Positions 16,201-26,032 are shown, counted from the first letter of the stretch. The stretch is DNA of 64,000 nucleotides from Erythrobacteraceae bacterium Alg239-R51 (GCA_947331495.1 CAMZOI010000001.1:434001-498000), one strand, 5' to 3'. Translations and numbers: made by a program. Notes: generated from the sequence alone by a model not told the origin.

Positions 16201-19195
16201 GCGAGCCGAGGAACACAGTGCCCAGCAGCCCCCGCACAGGCTGCGCGAGTTCGAGGAGCAATTCAAGGAAGGCGATATCAACCTGCTCGCCTGCTCCACC
16301 ACCATGGAAATGGGTGTCGACATCGGTTCGATCGAAGGCGTGCTGATGACCAATGTTCCGCCCTCGATCGCCAACTACAACCAGCGGGCCGGTCGGGCAG
16401 GCCGCCGCGGCCAGGGTTTTTCAATAAGTCTCACAATTGCCCGCAATACACCTCTCGATCTTGAGACGTTCGCCGATCCTGCGGGCTATTTGCGCCGCAA
16501 GCTCGCATCGCCGCGCGTTTCGCTTGATTCAGATCGGATCGCACAACGTCACGCGAACGCCTATCTTCTCGCCCAATGGTTTCGCGAGGTTGAGGGTGAG
16601 TTTGCCCGCACTAAGACCGGGGATTTCTTCGGCTGTCGCGCTGACCTTCGTCCTTTCGAAGGTCTCGCTCCCGTGGATGCCTTTTGCGAATGGCTCGATC
16701 TACCAACAACGGCATCCGCAACCGAAGAGGGTCTGCTGCGGCTCCTCAGGGGAACAGGTCTCGAATACGACAGCGAAATCCGCGGACATACGGCGGAGAT
16801 GTTTGGGCAGGAAGCTGCGAATTTCCGTCGTACATGGCAGCGCCTAAAGGAAGACTCGGACGCGCTCGAAGGGCCGGCAAAGAAGGCCATCGAGTTTCAG
16901 GCGCGGCGATTGTGCAAGGAGTTCCTCTTGAAGGAGCTCGCCAATCGCTCGCTTATCCCTGGGAGCGGTTTTCCGACATCAGTTGTCCCGTTTGATACCC
17001 TCTGTGCCGAGACGCAGAAGGCGCAGGAGCGCAACCGTTCGGAAGAGGAAGGCGCGCGTGATCGGCGCTATGAATGCCCGACGCGCAACGCCGATATCGC
17101 CATTCGGGAATATGCCCCAGGGGCAGAGGTCGTGGTAGACGGACTGGTTTGGAAATCGGCCGGGGTCACCCTCAACTGGCTTAGCCCGATCGACAGTGGC
17201 CAACGTGAACCGCAGAACCTTCGTTGGGCCTGGTGGTGCGACCATTGTGGTGGGGCGGGCAGCGATCACCAGATGCCAGACCAGTGTGCCCATTGCGGCG
17301 AACGAAGCATTACCATCGAGCAGTTTCTTGAACCGGCTGGGTTCCGGGTCGACTGGAGCGCTCAGCCGCATGCCGACACCGATCAGGCTGTCTATATCGA
17401 ACCCAAGTCCCCGAAGGTCAGTGTCGGTGATGCCCTTTGGCAACCCATGCTGCAGCCTGAAACCGGTCGGATCCGGGCTTCGCATGAAGGTTACATCTAC
17501 CATCATTCGCGTGGACCCAACGACCAGGGTTACGAGATTTGCCTGGAGTGTGGACGGGCCGGGGATGCAGGGACCGACGCTCTCAAAGACCATCGGCCGC
17601 TCACGCCGAGGGACCGAAAGGCGATAGACCGCTGTCCGGGCAATGACGAGGGTTATGCGATCACGAGTGCTCTGGCGCTGGGCCATGAAGTTCTAACCGA
17701 TGTGGTTGAGCTACAATTGCCTGGGCTGGAAAGTGACGGTGCGGCCTGGGCGCTTGGCGCAGCCGTACGCGAGAGTCTTGCGCGCTGGCTTGGAATCGAG
17801 CCGCGCGAGCTCGGGATTTCCGTGGCAGCTCGAGATGGCAAGCTCGGTCGCAGAGTGCCGTCTGTTTACATCTTCGATGAGGCATCTGGAGGTGCCGGAT
17901 ACGCTCCGAGACTTCTCGATGACATCTATCATGTATTCGAACGAGCGGCCCGTGTCCTCGATTGTCCCAAGGAATGCGAGATGGGGTGTTCGGCCTGCGT
18001 CCTCGCTGCCGATCTCTACAAGCAGCAGGGACGTCTCGACCGGCGGTCTGCTCTCCTCGCGGTCCAGGCGTTTCTTGAGACGAATGCTGAACTGCCGCAG
18101 GAAGATCGTGCGGTCCCCGATGCCAGGGCAATAAATGACGCGGCAAACACACTCCTTTTGAGAGCACGAAGCGGAGACAGCATTTCCGTCTTGTTGCCCA
18201 CCGTGTTCGATCTGGCAGAGCTGACTTCTACCAAGATGCGCACCTTCTTTTCTGCCGCCTCGGCCCGCGGCGTTCCGGTGACGCTCGTGCTTGATCCGGG
18301 TTCCTTTGATAAGCTCGAAGAGGTCGAACGGCGCTTTTTGCGCGATGCTTCGGTGCGTTTCGAATTCTCTTTGGCCCTGGGCAAAGGAGAAGACGCACCC
18401 TTCGAGAGCAAACGCCTGGCCGAATTGATCTCGTCTGATCGTACCACAGGGTTCTTCTCACGCGATGCGAACGCGGCGCAGCCGGGGGAGCGATGGGGTC
18501 TGGGTGATACGCATGCTGTCGTTGCCGGTACTCTCAGCGGCCACACCGCCTACAGCCCGATCAACCCGGATGATCTGGAGCGACAGGTTGCGGCTGGTGA
18601 TCAGGTCGAGCTGATGCAAGGTTTCGGGCAATGCCCGGTTGGCCAATTTGGCAAACGCTTTGGCTCGAAACTGAAACAGCAGATGGAAGCGGCTGGTGTT
18701 TGGAGGCCTGGCAGTCTTGTGCGGATCACCTACGCCGACCGCTACCTGAACTCTCCGCTGACTATGCTCCTCTTCCTGCGGACGTGCGAAGCTCTATCCG
18801 CTGACTTAAAGGCTGATAGTCCCGTTGAAGTCGATATCCTGGTTCAGCCACTAAAGAACGATCGTAGTCCTTATCAGATCAAACACGATTGGACTTATGA
18901 GGATGACCGAGCGGAAGTAGCCGAGCTTTTGGGCGAAAAATTTGGCCTCGATGTCGATCTTCAGGTCACGCAAAATTCCGACCATGGCCGCAAGCTCGAG
19001 CTTGAATACGCCGATGGTCAGAAGGTGCTCGTGCTGCTCGACCAGGGTTTTGGATATTGGCGAGTAGCTGGTAGCCCGCCGCGACATGACTTTCGTTCGG
19101 CACCCGCTGCGCAGGCGAGTGAGCTTTTGCGCTCATCGGCTGCGGTTTCCGGCGTGGGAGAGAGCTACTACGCAGTGAAGAGAGGTGCGAAGTGA
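13232..19195 (+). CDS. druE: Druantia protein DruE, giant DEAH helicase with DUF1998 domain
   Basis: About 1987 residues from the ATG at 13232, chosen because GGAG stands 7 bases before it; an earlier ATG at 13193 lacks such a site. Superfamily 2 motifs: Walker A SSGTGSGKTECF (about 130), DEAH in VIDEAHSYIG (about 265), motif VI QRAGRAGRRG (about 1051). Cys-pair clusters near 415-465 (CPHC, CLDC) and 1336-1357 (CDHC, CAHC) are probable zinc sites. The DUF1998 region ends with four Cys in CPKECEMGCSAC (about 1578), as in MrfA-type helicases. About 400 further residues follow. A strongly acidic run lies near 490-510. The nearest alternatives, DrmA/DrmB of DISARM or Dpd helicases, are shorter and have other partners. 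Confidence 0.82.
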   Translation: MAASDPLPTSRLSPMEVHQRLRTGLAEAVVSRAGIRHEGLNAFLRSTLAGTDPANGSLLSEQLFQAAPGYVSSGKSPNQLQALLHQRTIEAITQTSDTDLRFDYPAYAHQLSTWELLSTQEPQSVLVSSGTGSGKTECFLVPMLDDLVRESAEQGPLTGVRALMLYPLNALIASQEKRLTAWTKPLRGDVRFALYNGLMGTARKSNRDKAEHEIPHQVLYRETLRANPPPILVTNQTMLEYMTIRREDRPILDASKGKLRWIVIDEAHSYIGSAAAELSLLLRRVMNAFHVTPDQVRFVATSATIGSADDQKARDDLQRFLADIAGVPLERAHVVVGKAQPVNLSKVLTASDDPAASSVAERLEGEPQTLASLKALSPDAERILLDLSAHNASEAKPVLPMRAHSFTRAVAGLWTCINVDCPGEMRPKDWPFGAVLFDHRDQCPHCQSMVFEIQNCLDCGEPFLPADDMGDRIVPRRSDHDADEFREDSYRDRDHDDDDDEDEHEGIGHPRLIAINPKSEATATAFDVSSGEFTGEAGHFHLTQLDEGRCPACLGNKRRGRPAVFPFRFGTPFLTQNAAPILLEGVSPHQAEHALPFDGRQLISFSDSRQGTARFAANIETNGERGFVRGFIYHAVQKAAHGNDLTEERREELLKKKSALANLVADMPGFKDDIAKIDAELAGGAATGISWKDLVSGLASEPAIGMMAKVWDLDRSERFHDNREALARFMLLRELARRPRNANAMETLGLARLRFPDIERIGPDRLPELVGQKGYSIEDWRGFLYYMVDYLRGQFALEVDDGDARWMPGRARPRNVIGPDQPPGAKRDVSWPLVNTKGRQPDSILLLASALNLDLTSQRDRHEINQVMHAAWNQLAPLLSGVGGTFSLRLEKTAEVEAVSKAWQCPLTRRVLPRLVFGRSPNLVSAGKMFANKPAREIEFPRLPRTRPLALDGQKEIAAWLQTNEEVAALREGGIWMNWHDQAALATPYLRAEEHSAQQPPHRLREFEEQFKEGDINLLACSTTMEMGVDIGSIEGVLMTNVPPSIANYNQRAGRAGRRGQGFSISLTIARNTPLDLETFADPAGYLRRKLASPRVSLDSDRIAQRHANAYLLAQWFREVEGEFARTKTGDFFGCRADLRPFEGLAPVDAFCEWLDLPTTASATEEGLLRLLRGTGLEYDSEIRGHTAEMFGQEAANFRRTWQRLKEDSDALEGPAKKAIEFQARRLCKEFLLKELANRSLIPGSGFPTSVVPFDTLCAETQKAQERNRSEEEGARDRRYECPTRNADIAIREYAPGAEVVVDGLVWKSAGVTLNWLSPIDSGQREPQNLRWAWWCDHCGGAGSDHQMPDQCAHCGERSITIEQFLEPAGFRVDWSAQPHADTDQAVYIEPKSPKVSVGDALWQPMLQPETGRIRASHEGYIYHHSRGPNDQGYEICLECGRAGDAGTDALKDHRPLTPRDRKAIDRCPGNDEGYAITSALALGHEVLTDVVELQLPGLESDGAAWALGAAVRESLARWLGIEPRELGISVAARDGKLGRRVPSVYIFDEASGGAGYAPRLLDDIYHVFERAARVLDCPKECEMGCSACVLAADLYKQQGRLDRRSALLAVQAFLETNAELPQEDRAVPDARAINDAANTLLLRARSGDSISVLLPTVFDLAELTSTKMRTFFSAASARGVPVTLVLDPGSFDKLEEVERRFLRDASVRFEFSLALGKGEDAPFESKRLAELISSDRTTGFFSRDANAAQPGERWGLGDTHAVVAGTLSGHTAYSPINPDDLERQVAAGDQVELMQGFGQCPVGQFGKRFGSKLKQQMEAAGVWRPGSLVRITYADRYLNSPLTMLLFLRTCEALSADLKADSPVEVDILVQPLKNDRSPYQIKHDWTYEDDRAEVAELLGEKFGLDVDLQVTQNSDHGRKLELEYADGQKVLVLLDQGFGYWRVAGSPPRHDFRSAPAAQASELLRSSAAVSGVGESYYAVKRGAK

Positions 19196-19395
19196 ACCAT
19201 TTTGGCCTCGCCGCGCGGTCGCATTGGTCGAGCCTTATGGCAAGGGCACTCAGAGCGCTCGCTTGGATCGACTGCTACAAGCACGACGCCTTCAATCTTG
19301 AAGCCAACCAGGGCAGTGGGGCGGATCGGACGGCTTCGGGCTACGGCGAAGATGGATTTGATATTTTTTGTGAGCCCGCGAGCTCCCGCTTGTAA
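19192..19395 (+). CDS. Possible small protein after druE
   Basis: 67 residues from a GTG that overlaps the druE stop (GTGA). It occupies the 226-base gap before hsdM. No recognised motif; a few Trp, Cys and acidic residues but no clear hydrophobic core. A second frame over the same bases is also open, so coding is not certain. It could be a coupled accessory peptide or untranslated spacer. Confidence 0.25.
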   Translation: MNHFGLAARSHWSSLMARALRALAWIDCYKHDAFNLEANQGSGADRTASGYGEDGFDIFCEPASSRL

Positions 19396-19421
19396 GAACC
19401 GATCAGAACGAGACCTGAGCA

Positions 19422-21464
19422 TTGAACACACAGACATCAACGACTGCAAAAGCCAACAACACCCACACGTCACTCGCTGACTTCATTTGGAAGAATGCGG
19501 ATGATCTTTGGGGTAATTTCAAGCACGTCGATTTCGGCAAGATCATTCTTCCCTTCACTCTTCTTCGACGCCTGGAGTGTGTTCTTGAGCCCACTCGGGA
19601 AGAAGCCGCCAAGATGCACAAAATGGCCATCGAAAACGGTCTCGATGTCGACGTCATCCTCCGTCAGGCAACTGGTTACCCGTTCTACAACACATCAAGC
19701 TACAGCCTCGAAACATTGGGGGCTGGCCGCACACGTCAGAACCTTGAAGACTATATCGCGAAGTTCTCCGGCAACGCGCGGGTAATCTTCGAGCAGTTTG
19801 ATTTCATCAACACAATCAGTCAGATGGACAAGAAGGGCGTTCTCTACAAAATCTGCCAGAACTTCGCTGCCATCGACCTGCATCCTGACGCCGTTCCAGA
19901 GCGGACCATGTCCAATGTCTATGAACACCTGATCCGCCGGTTCGGGGCCGAGGTGAACGAGGCGGCCGAGGATTTCATGACGCCCCGCGACGTGGTTCAC
20001 TTGGGCATCGAGCTTTTGCTCGAACCGGATGATCAAATGTTTATCGACAACCCCGGCATCATCCGCACGCTCTATGACCCAACAATTGGCACCGGCGGCT
20101 TTGTCTCAGACGGCATGGAACACGTCCAGTCATTGCAAGATCGCTATGGCACCGCCCCGACGCTAGTCCCCTACGGACAAGAGCTAGAATCCGAAACCCA
20201 CGCGGTTTGTCTGGCAAGCATGCTCCTGAAGACGCTCAAGTCGGATCCCGGTCGCGATTTGTCCCAGAACATCAAGCTCGGCAGTACGCTCTCAGCCGAC
20301 AAATTCCGCCACGAGAAATTCCACTACTGCGTCTCTAATCCGCCTTTTGGCAAGAAATGGGAATTGGACCAAGCCGAAGTCGTGCGCGAACACCGCGACC
20401 AGAATTTCGAAGGGCGCTTTGGCCCCAAGCTGCCGCGCGTCAGCGATGGCTCGATGCTGTTCCTTTTGCACCTGCTCAGCAAACTCGAAGACCCCGAAAA
20501 GGGCGGCGGGCGGGCGGCAATCGTGTTGTCGGGCTCTCCCCTTTTCAACGGTAGTGCCGGCCAGGGTGAGTCCGAAATTCGTCGTCATCTGCTTGAGCAA
20601 GACGTGGTTGAGGCGATCATTGCCTTGCCGACCGAGATCTTCTTCCGCACGGGGATTGGCACTTACATTTGGGTCTTGTCCAATCGCAAGTCAGAGGAAC
20701 GGCGGGGTAAGGTTCAGCTGATCGACGCGACCGAGATGTTTGAGCCGGTCCGCAAGAGCGAGGGCAACAAACGGCGCAAAATCGGGGACGATCAAATCCG
20801 CGATATTGTGCAGCTCTACGCCGACTTCGAACCGACGAAAAAAAGCCTCATCCTCGACGCGGAGGAGTTTGGCTATCGGCGAATTCGAGTGCTGCGCCCC
20901 CTGCGCCACAAAATCGTCGTGTCTGACACCGGTTTTGAGGCGCTTGCTGAACATAAGGCCTGGGAGAAGCGCACCGATGATCAGCGGCACGGCTGGCGCG
21001 AGGTGTTGCTGGAGCATGCAGGCACCGACCATGACTGGCACTGGATCGACAAATTTGCCAAGTCGGTGGCGAAAAAGGACGCGAGCTTCGGCAAAGCCGA
21101 TGCGGCGCTGATCAAGGCATTTCAAAAGGCCTTTGGCGTGCGGGATGAAGATCTTGACCCAGTGAAGGACAAGAAGGGCAACCTGATCCCCGACGATGAT
21201 CTGACAGACTATGAGAACGTGCCGATGGGCACTGATATATACGACTACCTCGAAACCGAGGTAACGCCCCACGCCTATGATGCCTATATCGACGAGACCT
21301 ACGTTGACGAAACCGATGGTGACATCGGGATCGTCGGCTATGAGATCAACTTCAACCGCTATTTCTATGAATACGTGCCGCCGCGCGATCTGGACGAGAT
21401 CGATGCGGAGCTGAAGGCCATTGAGGCCTCGATTGCTGAAGTCTTGGCTGAGGTGACCGAATGA
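19422..21464 (+). CDS. hsdM: Type I restriction-modification system, DNA N6-adenine methyltransferase subunit
   Basis: 680 residues, starting at TTG 19422 (no upstream ATG in frame gives a better fit, and the N-terminus SLADFIWKNADDLWG is normal for HsdM). The HsdM N-terminal helical domain is followed by the methylase: AdoMet motif I in DPTIGTGGFVSDG (about 220-232) and catalytic motif IV NPPFG (about 307-311), which marks a gamma-type N6-adenine methylase. With HsdS it methylates the recognition site; with HsdR it forms the restriction complex. The stop overlaps hsdS by ATGA. Confidence 0.95.
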   Translation: MNTQTSTTAKANNTHTSLADFIWKNADDLWGNFKHVDFGKIILPFTLLRRLECVLEPTREEAAKMHKMAIENGLDVDVILRQATGYPFYNTSSYSLETLGAGRTRQNLEDYIAKFSGNARVIFEQFDFINTISQMDKKGVLYKICQNFAAIDLHPDAVPERTMSNVYEHLIRRFGAEVNEAAEDFMTPRDVVHLGIELLLEPDDQMFIDNPGIIRTLYDPTIGTGGFVSDGMEHVQSLQDRYGTAPTLVPYGQELESETHAVCLASMLLKTLKSDPGRDLSQNIKLGSTLSADKFRHEKFHYCVSNPPFGKKWELDQAEVVREHRDQNFEGRFGPKLPRVSDGSMLFLLHLLSKLEDPEKGGGRAAIVLSGSPLFNGSAGQGESEIRRHLLEQDVVEAIIALPTEIFFRTGIGTYIWVLSNRKSEERRGKVQLIDATEMFEPVRKSEGNKRRKIGDDQIRDIVQLYADFEPTKKSLILDAEEFGYRRIRVLRPLRHKIVVSDTGFEALAEHKAWEKRTDDQRHGWREVLLEHAGTDHDWHWIDKFAKSVAKKDASFGKADAALIKAFQKAFGVRDEDLDPVKDKKGNLIPDDDLTDYENVPMGTDIYDYLETEVTPHAYDAYIDETYVDETDGDIGIVGYEINFNRYFYEYVPPRDLDEIDAELKAIEASIAEVLAEVTE

Positions 21465-22711
21465 GATCCTTCGGCGCCATTAAGTCAATTCCCGAAACTG
21501 CTGTTCCCGAAGGCTGGTCACTCAAGCCGCTGAAGCAGCTCGTTCGCAAGATTTCGAAGAAAAGCAAGAACAAGACGAACGTCGTTGCCCTAGAAAATAT
21601 CGAGAGTTGGACTGGGAAGCTTGTACCGACTGAGGCGGACTTTGACGGCGACGGCATAAGTTTCAAAGATGGTGACATCCTCTTTGGAAAATTGCGCCCT
21701 TACCTCGCAAAAGCATACCTCGCGCGTTCAGACGGTGAAGCTATTGGCGATCTTTGGGTTCTTCGCCCAGACGATTCCTGTGAGCCTCGGTTTGTAGCTT
21801 ACAAACTCTTGTCGCAGGTGTTCATCGAGACTCTGAACGCTTCTACCAACGGGGCCAAGATGCCTCGTGCAGAATGGGCATTCGCCGGAGCTCTTACCTC
21901 CCCGACGCCTTCGAAGAACCTTCAAAAAACCATTGCGGATTTTCTCGACCGTGAGACTGGACGGATCGATGGATTGATCGAGAAAAAGACGCAGTTCATC
22001 GCTCTGCTCAAGGAAAAACGCGCGGCCGTCATCGACCACGCTGTTACCAAGGGCATCGACCGAGACGCCGAAATGAAACCCTCGGGGGTAGATTGGATTG
22101 GCGATATTCCAGCACATTGGGATGTGCCACGTATCGCGACGTTGTTTCGCGAAGCTTTTCGAAAGCCAGACCCGGATTTGCCGGTGCTTTCCGTGTCGAT
22201 CCATGATGGCGTGTCAGACGGCGAGCTGTCTGATCAAGAACGCGATCGCAAAGTCGCTTTAAGCGAAGATCGTACAAAATATCAGGGTGTTGAACCCGGC
22301 GACCTTGTTTATAATATGATGCGTGCTTGGCAGGGCGCATTTGGTGCGGTGGCAGTATCTGGACTGGTCAGCCCAGCCTATGTTGTTGCACGACCTATCG
22401 CCGAATTCCGAACCAAGTTTCTGGAGCACCAATTACATACCAAGAGCGCGGCTGAGGAGATCCGGAGATTTTCCCGAGGAATCGCAGATTTTCGTATGCG
22501 GCTGTACTGGGAGTATTTCCGCGACATCCGCGTTTGCCTGCCCCCACTTGCAGAGCAGGATGAAATCCTGAGCTACATCGAGCACGAAACAGCGCGTATC
22601 GAGGGTCTGATTGAAAAGACGGAGCGCTCTATAGCGCTTTTGAAAGAAAAACGCGCTGCGCTCATAACGGCGGCGGTGACCGGCAAAATTGATGTGAGGG
22701 CCGCAGCATGA
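21461..22711 (+). CDS. hsdS: Type I restriction-modification system, specificity subunit
   Basis: 416 residues with two target-recognition domains, each followed by a conserved helical spacer. The two spacers are recognisably repeated: IADFLDRETGRIDGLIEKKT...LLKEKRAAVI near 160-195 and ILSYIEHETARIEGLIEKTE...LLKEKRAALI near 370-405. This tandem layout sets a bipartite DNA target. The first TRD begins PEGWSLKPLKQLVRKI; the second after PSGVDWIGDIPAHWDVPRI. Four-base overlaps with hsdM and hsdR show an intact operon. The target sequence cannot be read from this. Confidence 0.94.
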   Translation: MRSFGAIKSIPETAVPEGWSLKPLKQLVRKISKKSKNKTNVVALENIESWTGKLVPTEADFDGDGISFKDGDILFGKLRPYLAKAYLARSDGEAIGDLWVLRPDDSCEPRFVAYKLLSQVFIETLNASTNGAKMPRAEWAFAGALTSPTPSKNLQKTIADFLDRETGRIDGLIEKKTQFIALLKEKRAAVIDHAVTKGIDRDAEMKPSGVDWIGDIPAHWDVPRIATLFREAFRKPDPDLPVLSVSIHDGVSDGELSDQERDRKVALSEDRTKYQGVEPGDLVYNMMRAWQGAFGAVAVSGLVSPAYVVARPIAEFRTKFLEHQLHTKSAAEEIRRFSRGIADFRMRLYWEYFRDIRVCLPPLAEQDEILSYIEHETARIEGLIEKTERSIALLKEKRAALITAAVTGKIDVRAAA

Positions 22712-25700
22712 GCGACTTGCACCACGAAAAGCACCTTGAGGCCTACTTCGTCAAAAAGCTGATGGAACAGGGCTGGCTGCTCGGCGACACCAAAGGCTTT
22801 GACCAGGATGCCGCTGTCTATCCCGACGATCTGGAGGCCTGGATCAAACAGACCCAAGGGGCGAAATGGGAAAAGCTCGTCGCCCTGAACGGTGACCGCG
22901 CCCGCGAAACCTTGCTCTCACGTCTAAATGGAGCCCTAGAGAAGCACGGCACCATACAGGTTTTGCGCCGTGGCTTCGCCATCGCAGGCTGCGGACAAAT
23001 CGATATGTCCGAGGCCGCACCCGAGGACCAGCGCAACGAGACAATCCTCGAACGCTATGCCGCCAACCGACTGCGCGTGGTGCCGCAGTTGAAGTACCAT
23101 CCCGGTCGCGAGCTTGCGATCGATCTAGGGCTATTCATCAACGGGCTGCCCGTTGCGACCGTCGAACTCAAGACTGATTTCACCCAGTCCGCCGAAAGCG
23201 CGCGCGAGCAATATAAGCGCGACCGCCTGCCCGAAGACCCCGCCACCGGGCGCAAGCACCCGCTGCTCACATTCAAGCGCGGCGCCATCGTGCATTTTGC
23301 GATGTCCGATAGCGAGATTTGGATGGCTACTAAGCTGGCGGGAGAGAATACCTATTTTTTGCCCTTTAACCGTGGCCATGACGGTAAAGGCGGCAATCCC
23401 CCTCGTGAGGACGGCGAATACCCTGTCGCCTATTTCTGGGAAGAGATTTGCCAGCCGGATGCCTTCCTCCGGATCTTTCATAGCTTCGTATATGTCGAGA
23501 AGAAGGATGTGGTGGACCTGAAGGGCAATTGGTCCGTCAATGAGACGCTCATCTTCCCGCGCTTCCACCAGCATGACGCGGTCAAAAAAATGATCGCAGA
23601 TGCCAAGGAGAATGGACCTGGCCAAGCTTACCTCTGCGAACACAGTGCAGGTTCGGGCAAGACATCTACGATAGCCTGGACAGCGCATGACCTGACCAAA
23701 CTGCGCCATGACGACGGCAAGGCAGTCTTTGACACGGTGGTCATCGTGACAGACCGGACTGTGCTGGATGGCCAGCTACAAGACGCCGTCCAGCAGATCG
23801 ACCACCGCAAGGGCATGATCGCTGCGATTGATCGAGAGACAAGCTCCAAGACGAAGACCGCGCAGCTGACGGAAGCCATGCTGAAGGGCGTCCCGATTAT
23901 TGTCGTGACTCTCCAAACCTTCCCGCATGCGATGGAAGCGATCCTGACGGAAACATCGTTAAAGGACCGCAGCTTTGCCGTGATCATCGATGAGGCGCAT
24001 ACCTCGCAAACCGGCAGCACAGCCTCGAAGCTGCAAGCGACCCTCGCACTCTCGTCGGCAAAAGACACCGCAAATATGACGGTCGAAGAGCTTTTGACCG
24101 AGATCCAGAAAAGCCGTGCCCGCCCGAAAAACTTGTCCCATTTCGCGTTTACTGCGACGCCAAAGCACTCGACCTTGATGCTGTTCGGACGGCCGGAAGA
24201 CCCATCGCGACCGGCGGCCCCAGATAACCTGCCGCGTGCCTTCCATAAATACGAGATGCGCCAAGCCATCGATGAGGGTTTCATCCTCGACGTGCTAAAG
24301 GGCTATGTATCGTATAAGACGGCCTTCAATTTGGGGAAAGAACTAGAAGACAAGAAGCGCGTGGACGGCAAGGCAGCCAAACGGGCGCTCGCCAAATGGA
24401 TGAGCCTGCATCCCACGAACGTCACCCAAAAGGTGCAGTTCATCATGGAGCACTTCCGGCACAACGTATCACCTCTCCTTGATGGAAAGGCGAAGGCAAT
24501 GGTGGTGACGAGCTCGCGTGCAGCAGCTGTTCGCTACAAGAAATCTTTCGATGCCTTTGTCGCGGCCAATCCTCAATACAAAGACGTTCGCGCGCTCATC
24601 GCTTTCTCGGGGAAGCTCAGCGGCAAGGATGTCATGCATTCCGACGATGCACAAATTGCTGGTGAGCTGTTCATATGTGACGAGGATGCGGAATTCACCG
24701 AAAGCAACATGAACACGGGCGTTCAGGTCAAAGACCTTCGAATCGCATTTGATCGTCCAGAATTCAGGGTCATGTTGGTGGCCAACAAATTTCAGACGGG
24801 TTTCGATCAGCCGAAGCTTGTCGCCATGTATGTCGACAAGAAGATCGCGAACGAAGTTGAAATCGTTCAAACGCTGTCGCGCCTCAATCGCACATTCCCA
24901 GGAAAAGAAGAGACCTTCGTTGTAGACTTCGTAAACGACCCAGAAGCAATCCGAGCGGCCTTCAAGAAATACGATTCAGGCGCGCAAATCACCGAAGTTC
25001 AAGATCCCAACGTAATCTACGATTTGAAGGACGCACTCGACGCGCAAGGTCTTTACTCGGATCAAGACATCGAAGCCTTCAAGATAGCTCGCTTCGAAAC
25101 GGCCAAGACTTTCGACACCGGAAAAGAAGATCACCATAAGGCGATGTTTGCGGCCACCCAAGGGCCAACCGACAAGTTTAACGCTCGCCTCAAAATGCTG
25201 CGTGAGGAAGCCGAGCGGTGCGAATCTGAATTTCAGAAGGCAACCGAAGCCGGAGATGATGCCGCCGCGAAGAAAGCCGAGCATGAAAGGGTGCAAGTAG
25301 AAGAAGGCATTGGCAGCTTGCTGGAGTTCAAATCGGGCCTGTCGAGATTCTCCAGAACATACACGTACATTGCTCAACTGCTGGACCTCGGGGATCCCAG
25401 CGTGGAGAATTTTGCGGCTTTCACAAAACTTCTCGCAAACCGCCTTAATGGCGTTCCCCCTGAGCACGTCGACTTAAGAGGTATTTCCCTAACGGGCTAC
25501 GACATCAAAAAGAATGATGCACAAGGCGAAGGCGGAGATGATCCCGATCCGAATTTAAAGCCCGTGGGAGCCGGTGGATCGAAATCGCCAGGGAAACTTC
25601 CTGTCTACCTTCAAGAGCTTATCGAACGACTGAACGGTATCTTTGGCGAAGCTGCTCCGATCAAGGATCAAGCGAGCTTCGTGAACCAAATCGCGTCGAT

Positions 25701-25941
25701 CACTCGCGAAAACAGTATCGTGAGGGCCCAGGTCAAGGAAAACTCCAAAGAGCAGGCTTTGAAAGGAAGCCTTCCAGGAGCGGTTCAAGGAGCGGTGGTG
25801 CGTGCGATGGGCTCAAACAATGCTCTGGCCACGCATCTCCTTAAAGAGGACAGGCAGGGCCTAGGTATCCTTACCAACCTTATTTACGATCTGATCAAAG
25901 AGGGCAGAGACATCGATCTTGGAGACCTCGATGGTGCATGA
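22708..25941 (+). CDS. hsdR: Type I restriction-modification system, endonuclease/translocase subunit
   Basis: 1077 residues. N-terminal nuclease domain with the PD-(D/E)xK signature VATVELKTD (about 149-157); SF2 motor with Walker A EHSAGSGKTST (about 311-320), DEAH in VIIDEAHTSQTG (about 426), FTATP motif III, and a later RecA-like domain with VANKFQTGFDQPKL and QTLSRLNR. The C-terminal third is helical, with Glu/Lys-rich coiled coil near 825-875, for docking to HsdMS. It translocates DNA and cuts unmethylated sites at a distance. It appears intact, so the system should be active. Confidence 0.95.
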   Translation: MSDLHHEKHLEAYFVKKLMEQGWLLGDTKGFDQDAAVYPDDLEAWIKQTQGAKWEKLVALNGDRARETLLSRLNGALEKHGTIQVLRRGFAIAGCGQIDMSEAAPEDQRNETILERYAANRLRVVPQLKYHPGRELAIDLGLFINGLPVATVELKTDFTQSAESAREQYKRDRLPEDPATGRKHPLLTFKRGAIVHFAMSDSEIWMATKLAGENTYFLPFNRGHDGKGGNPPREDGEYPVAYFWEEICQPDAFLRIFHSFVYVEKKDVVDLKGNWSVNETLIFPRFHQHDAVKKMIADAKENGPGQAYLCEHSAGSGKTSTIAWTAHDLTKLRHDDGKAVFDTVVIVTDRTVLDGQLQDAVQQIDHRKGMIAAIDRETSSKTKTAQLTEAMLKGVPIIVVTLQTFPHAMEAILTETSLKDRSFAVIIDEAHTSQTGSTASKLQATLALSSAKDTANMTVEELLTEIQKSRARPKNLSHFAFTATPKHSTLMLFGRPEDPSRPAAPDNLPRAFHKYEMRQAIDEGFILDVLKGYVSYKTAFNLGKELEDKKRVDGKAAKRALAKWMSLHPTNVTQKVQFIMEHFRHNVSPLLDGKAKAMVVTSSRAAAVRYKKSFDAFVAANPQYKDVRALIAFSGKLSGKDVMHSDDAQIAGELFICDEDAEFTESNMNTGVQVKDLRIAFDRPEFRVMLVANKFQTGFDQPKLVAMYVDKKIANEVEIVQTLSRLNRTFPGKEETFVVDFVNDPEAIRAAFKKYDSGAQITEVQDPNVIYDLKDALDAQGLYSDQDIEAFKIARFETAKTFDTGKEDHHKAMFAATQGPTDKFNARLKMLREEAERCESEFQKATEAGDDAAAKKAEHERVQVEEGIGSLLEFKSGLSRFSRTYTYIAQLLDLGDPSVENFAAFTKLLANRLNGVPPEHVDLRGISLTGYDIKKNDAQGEGGDDPDPNLKPVGAGGSKSPGKLPVYLQELIERLNGIFGEAAPIKDQASFVNQIASITRENSIVRAQVKENSKEQALKGSLPGAVQGAVVRAMGSNNALATHLLKEDRQGLGILTNLIYDLIKEGRDIDLGDLDGA

Positions 25942-26032
25942 ACCGCACAAAAGCTCTGAATAAAACGTCCGGATGGCCAGGCAGTTGGAGCCTGATAAGA
26001 AATACAGTGTGTTGGGAATTTAGGAACACTAG

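Noticed and set aside
13232-19195. DruE as DISARM DrmA/DrmB or a Dpd helicase.
   Set aside because: Single polypeptide of about 2,000 residues with a DruH-like partner and without DISARM methylase or PLD genes.
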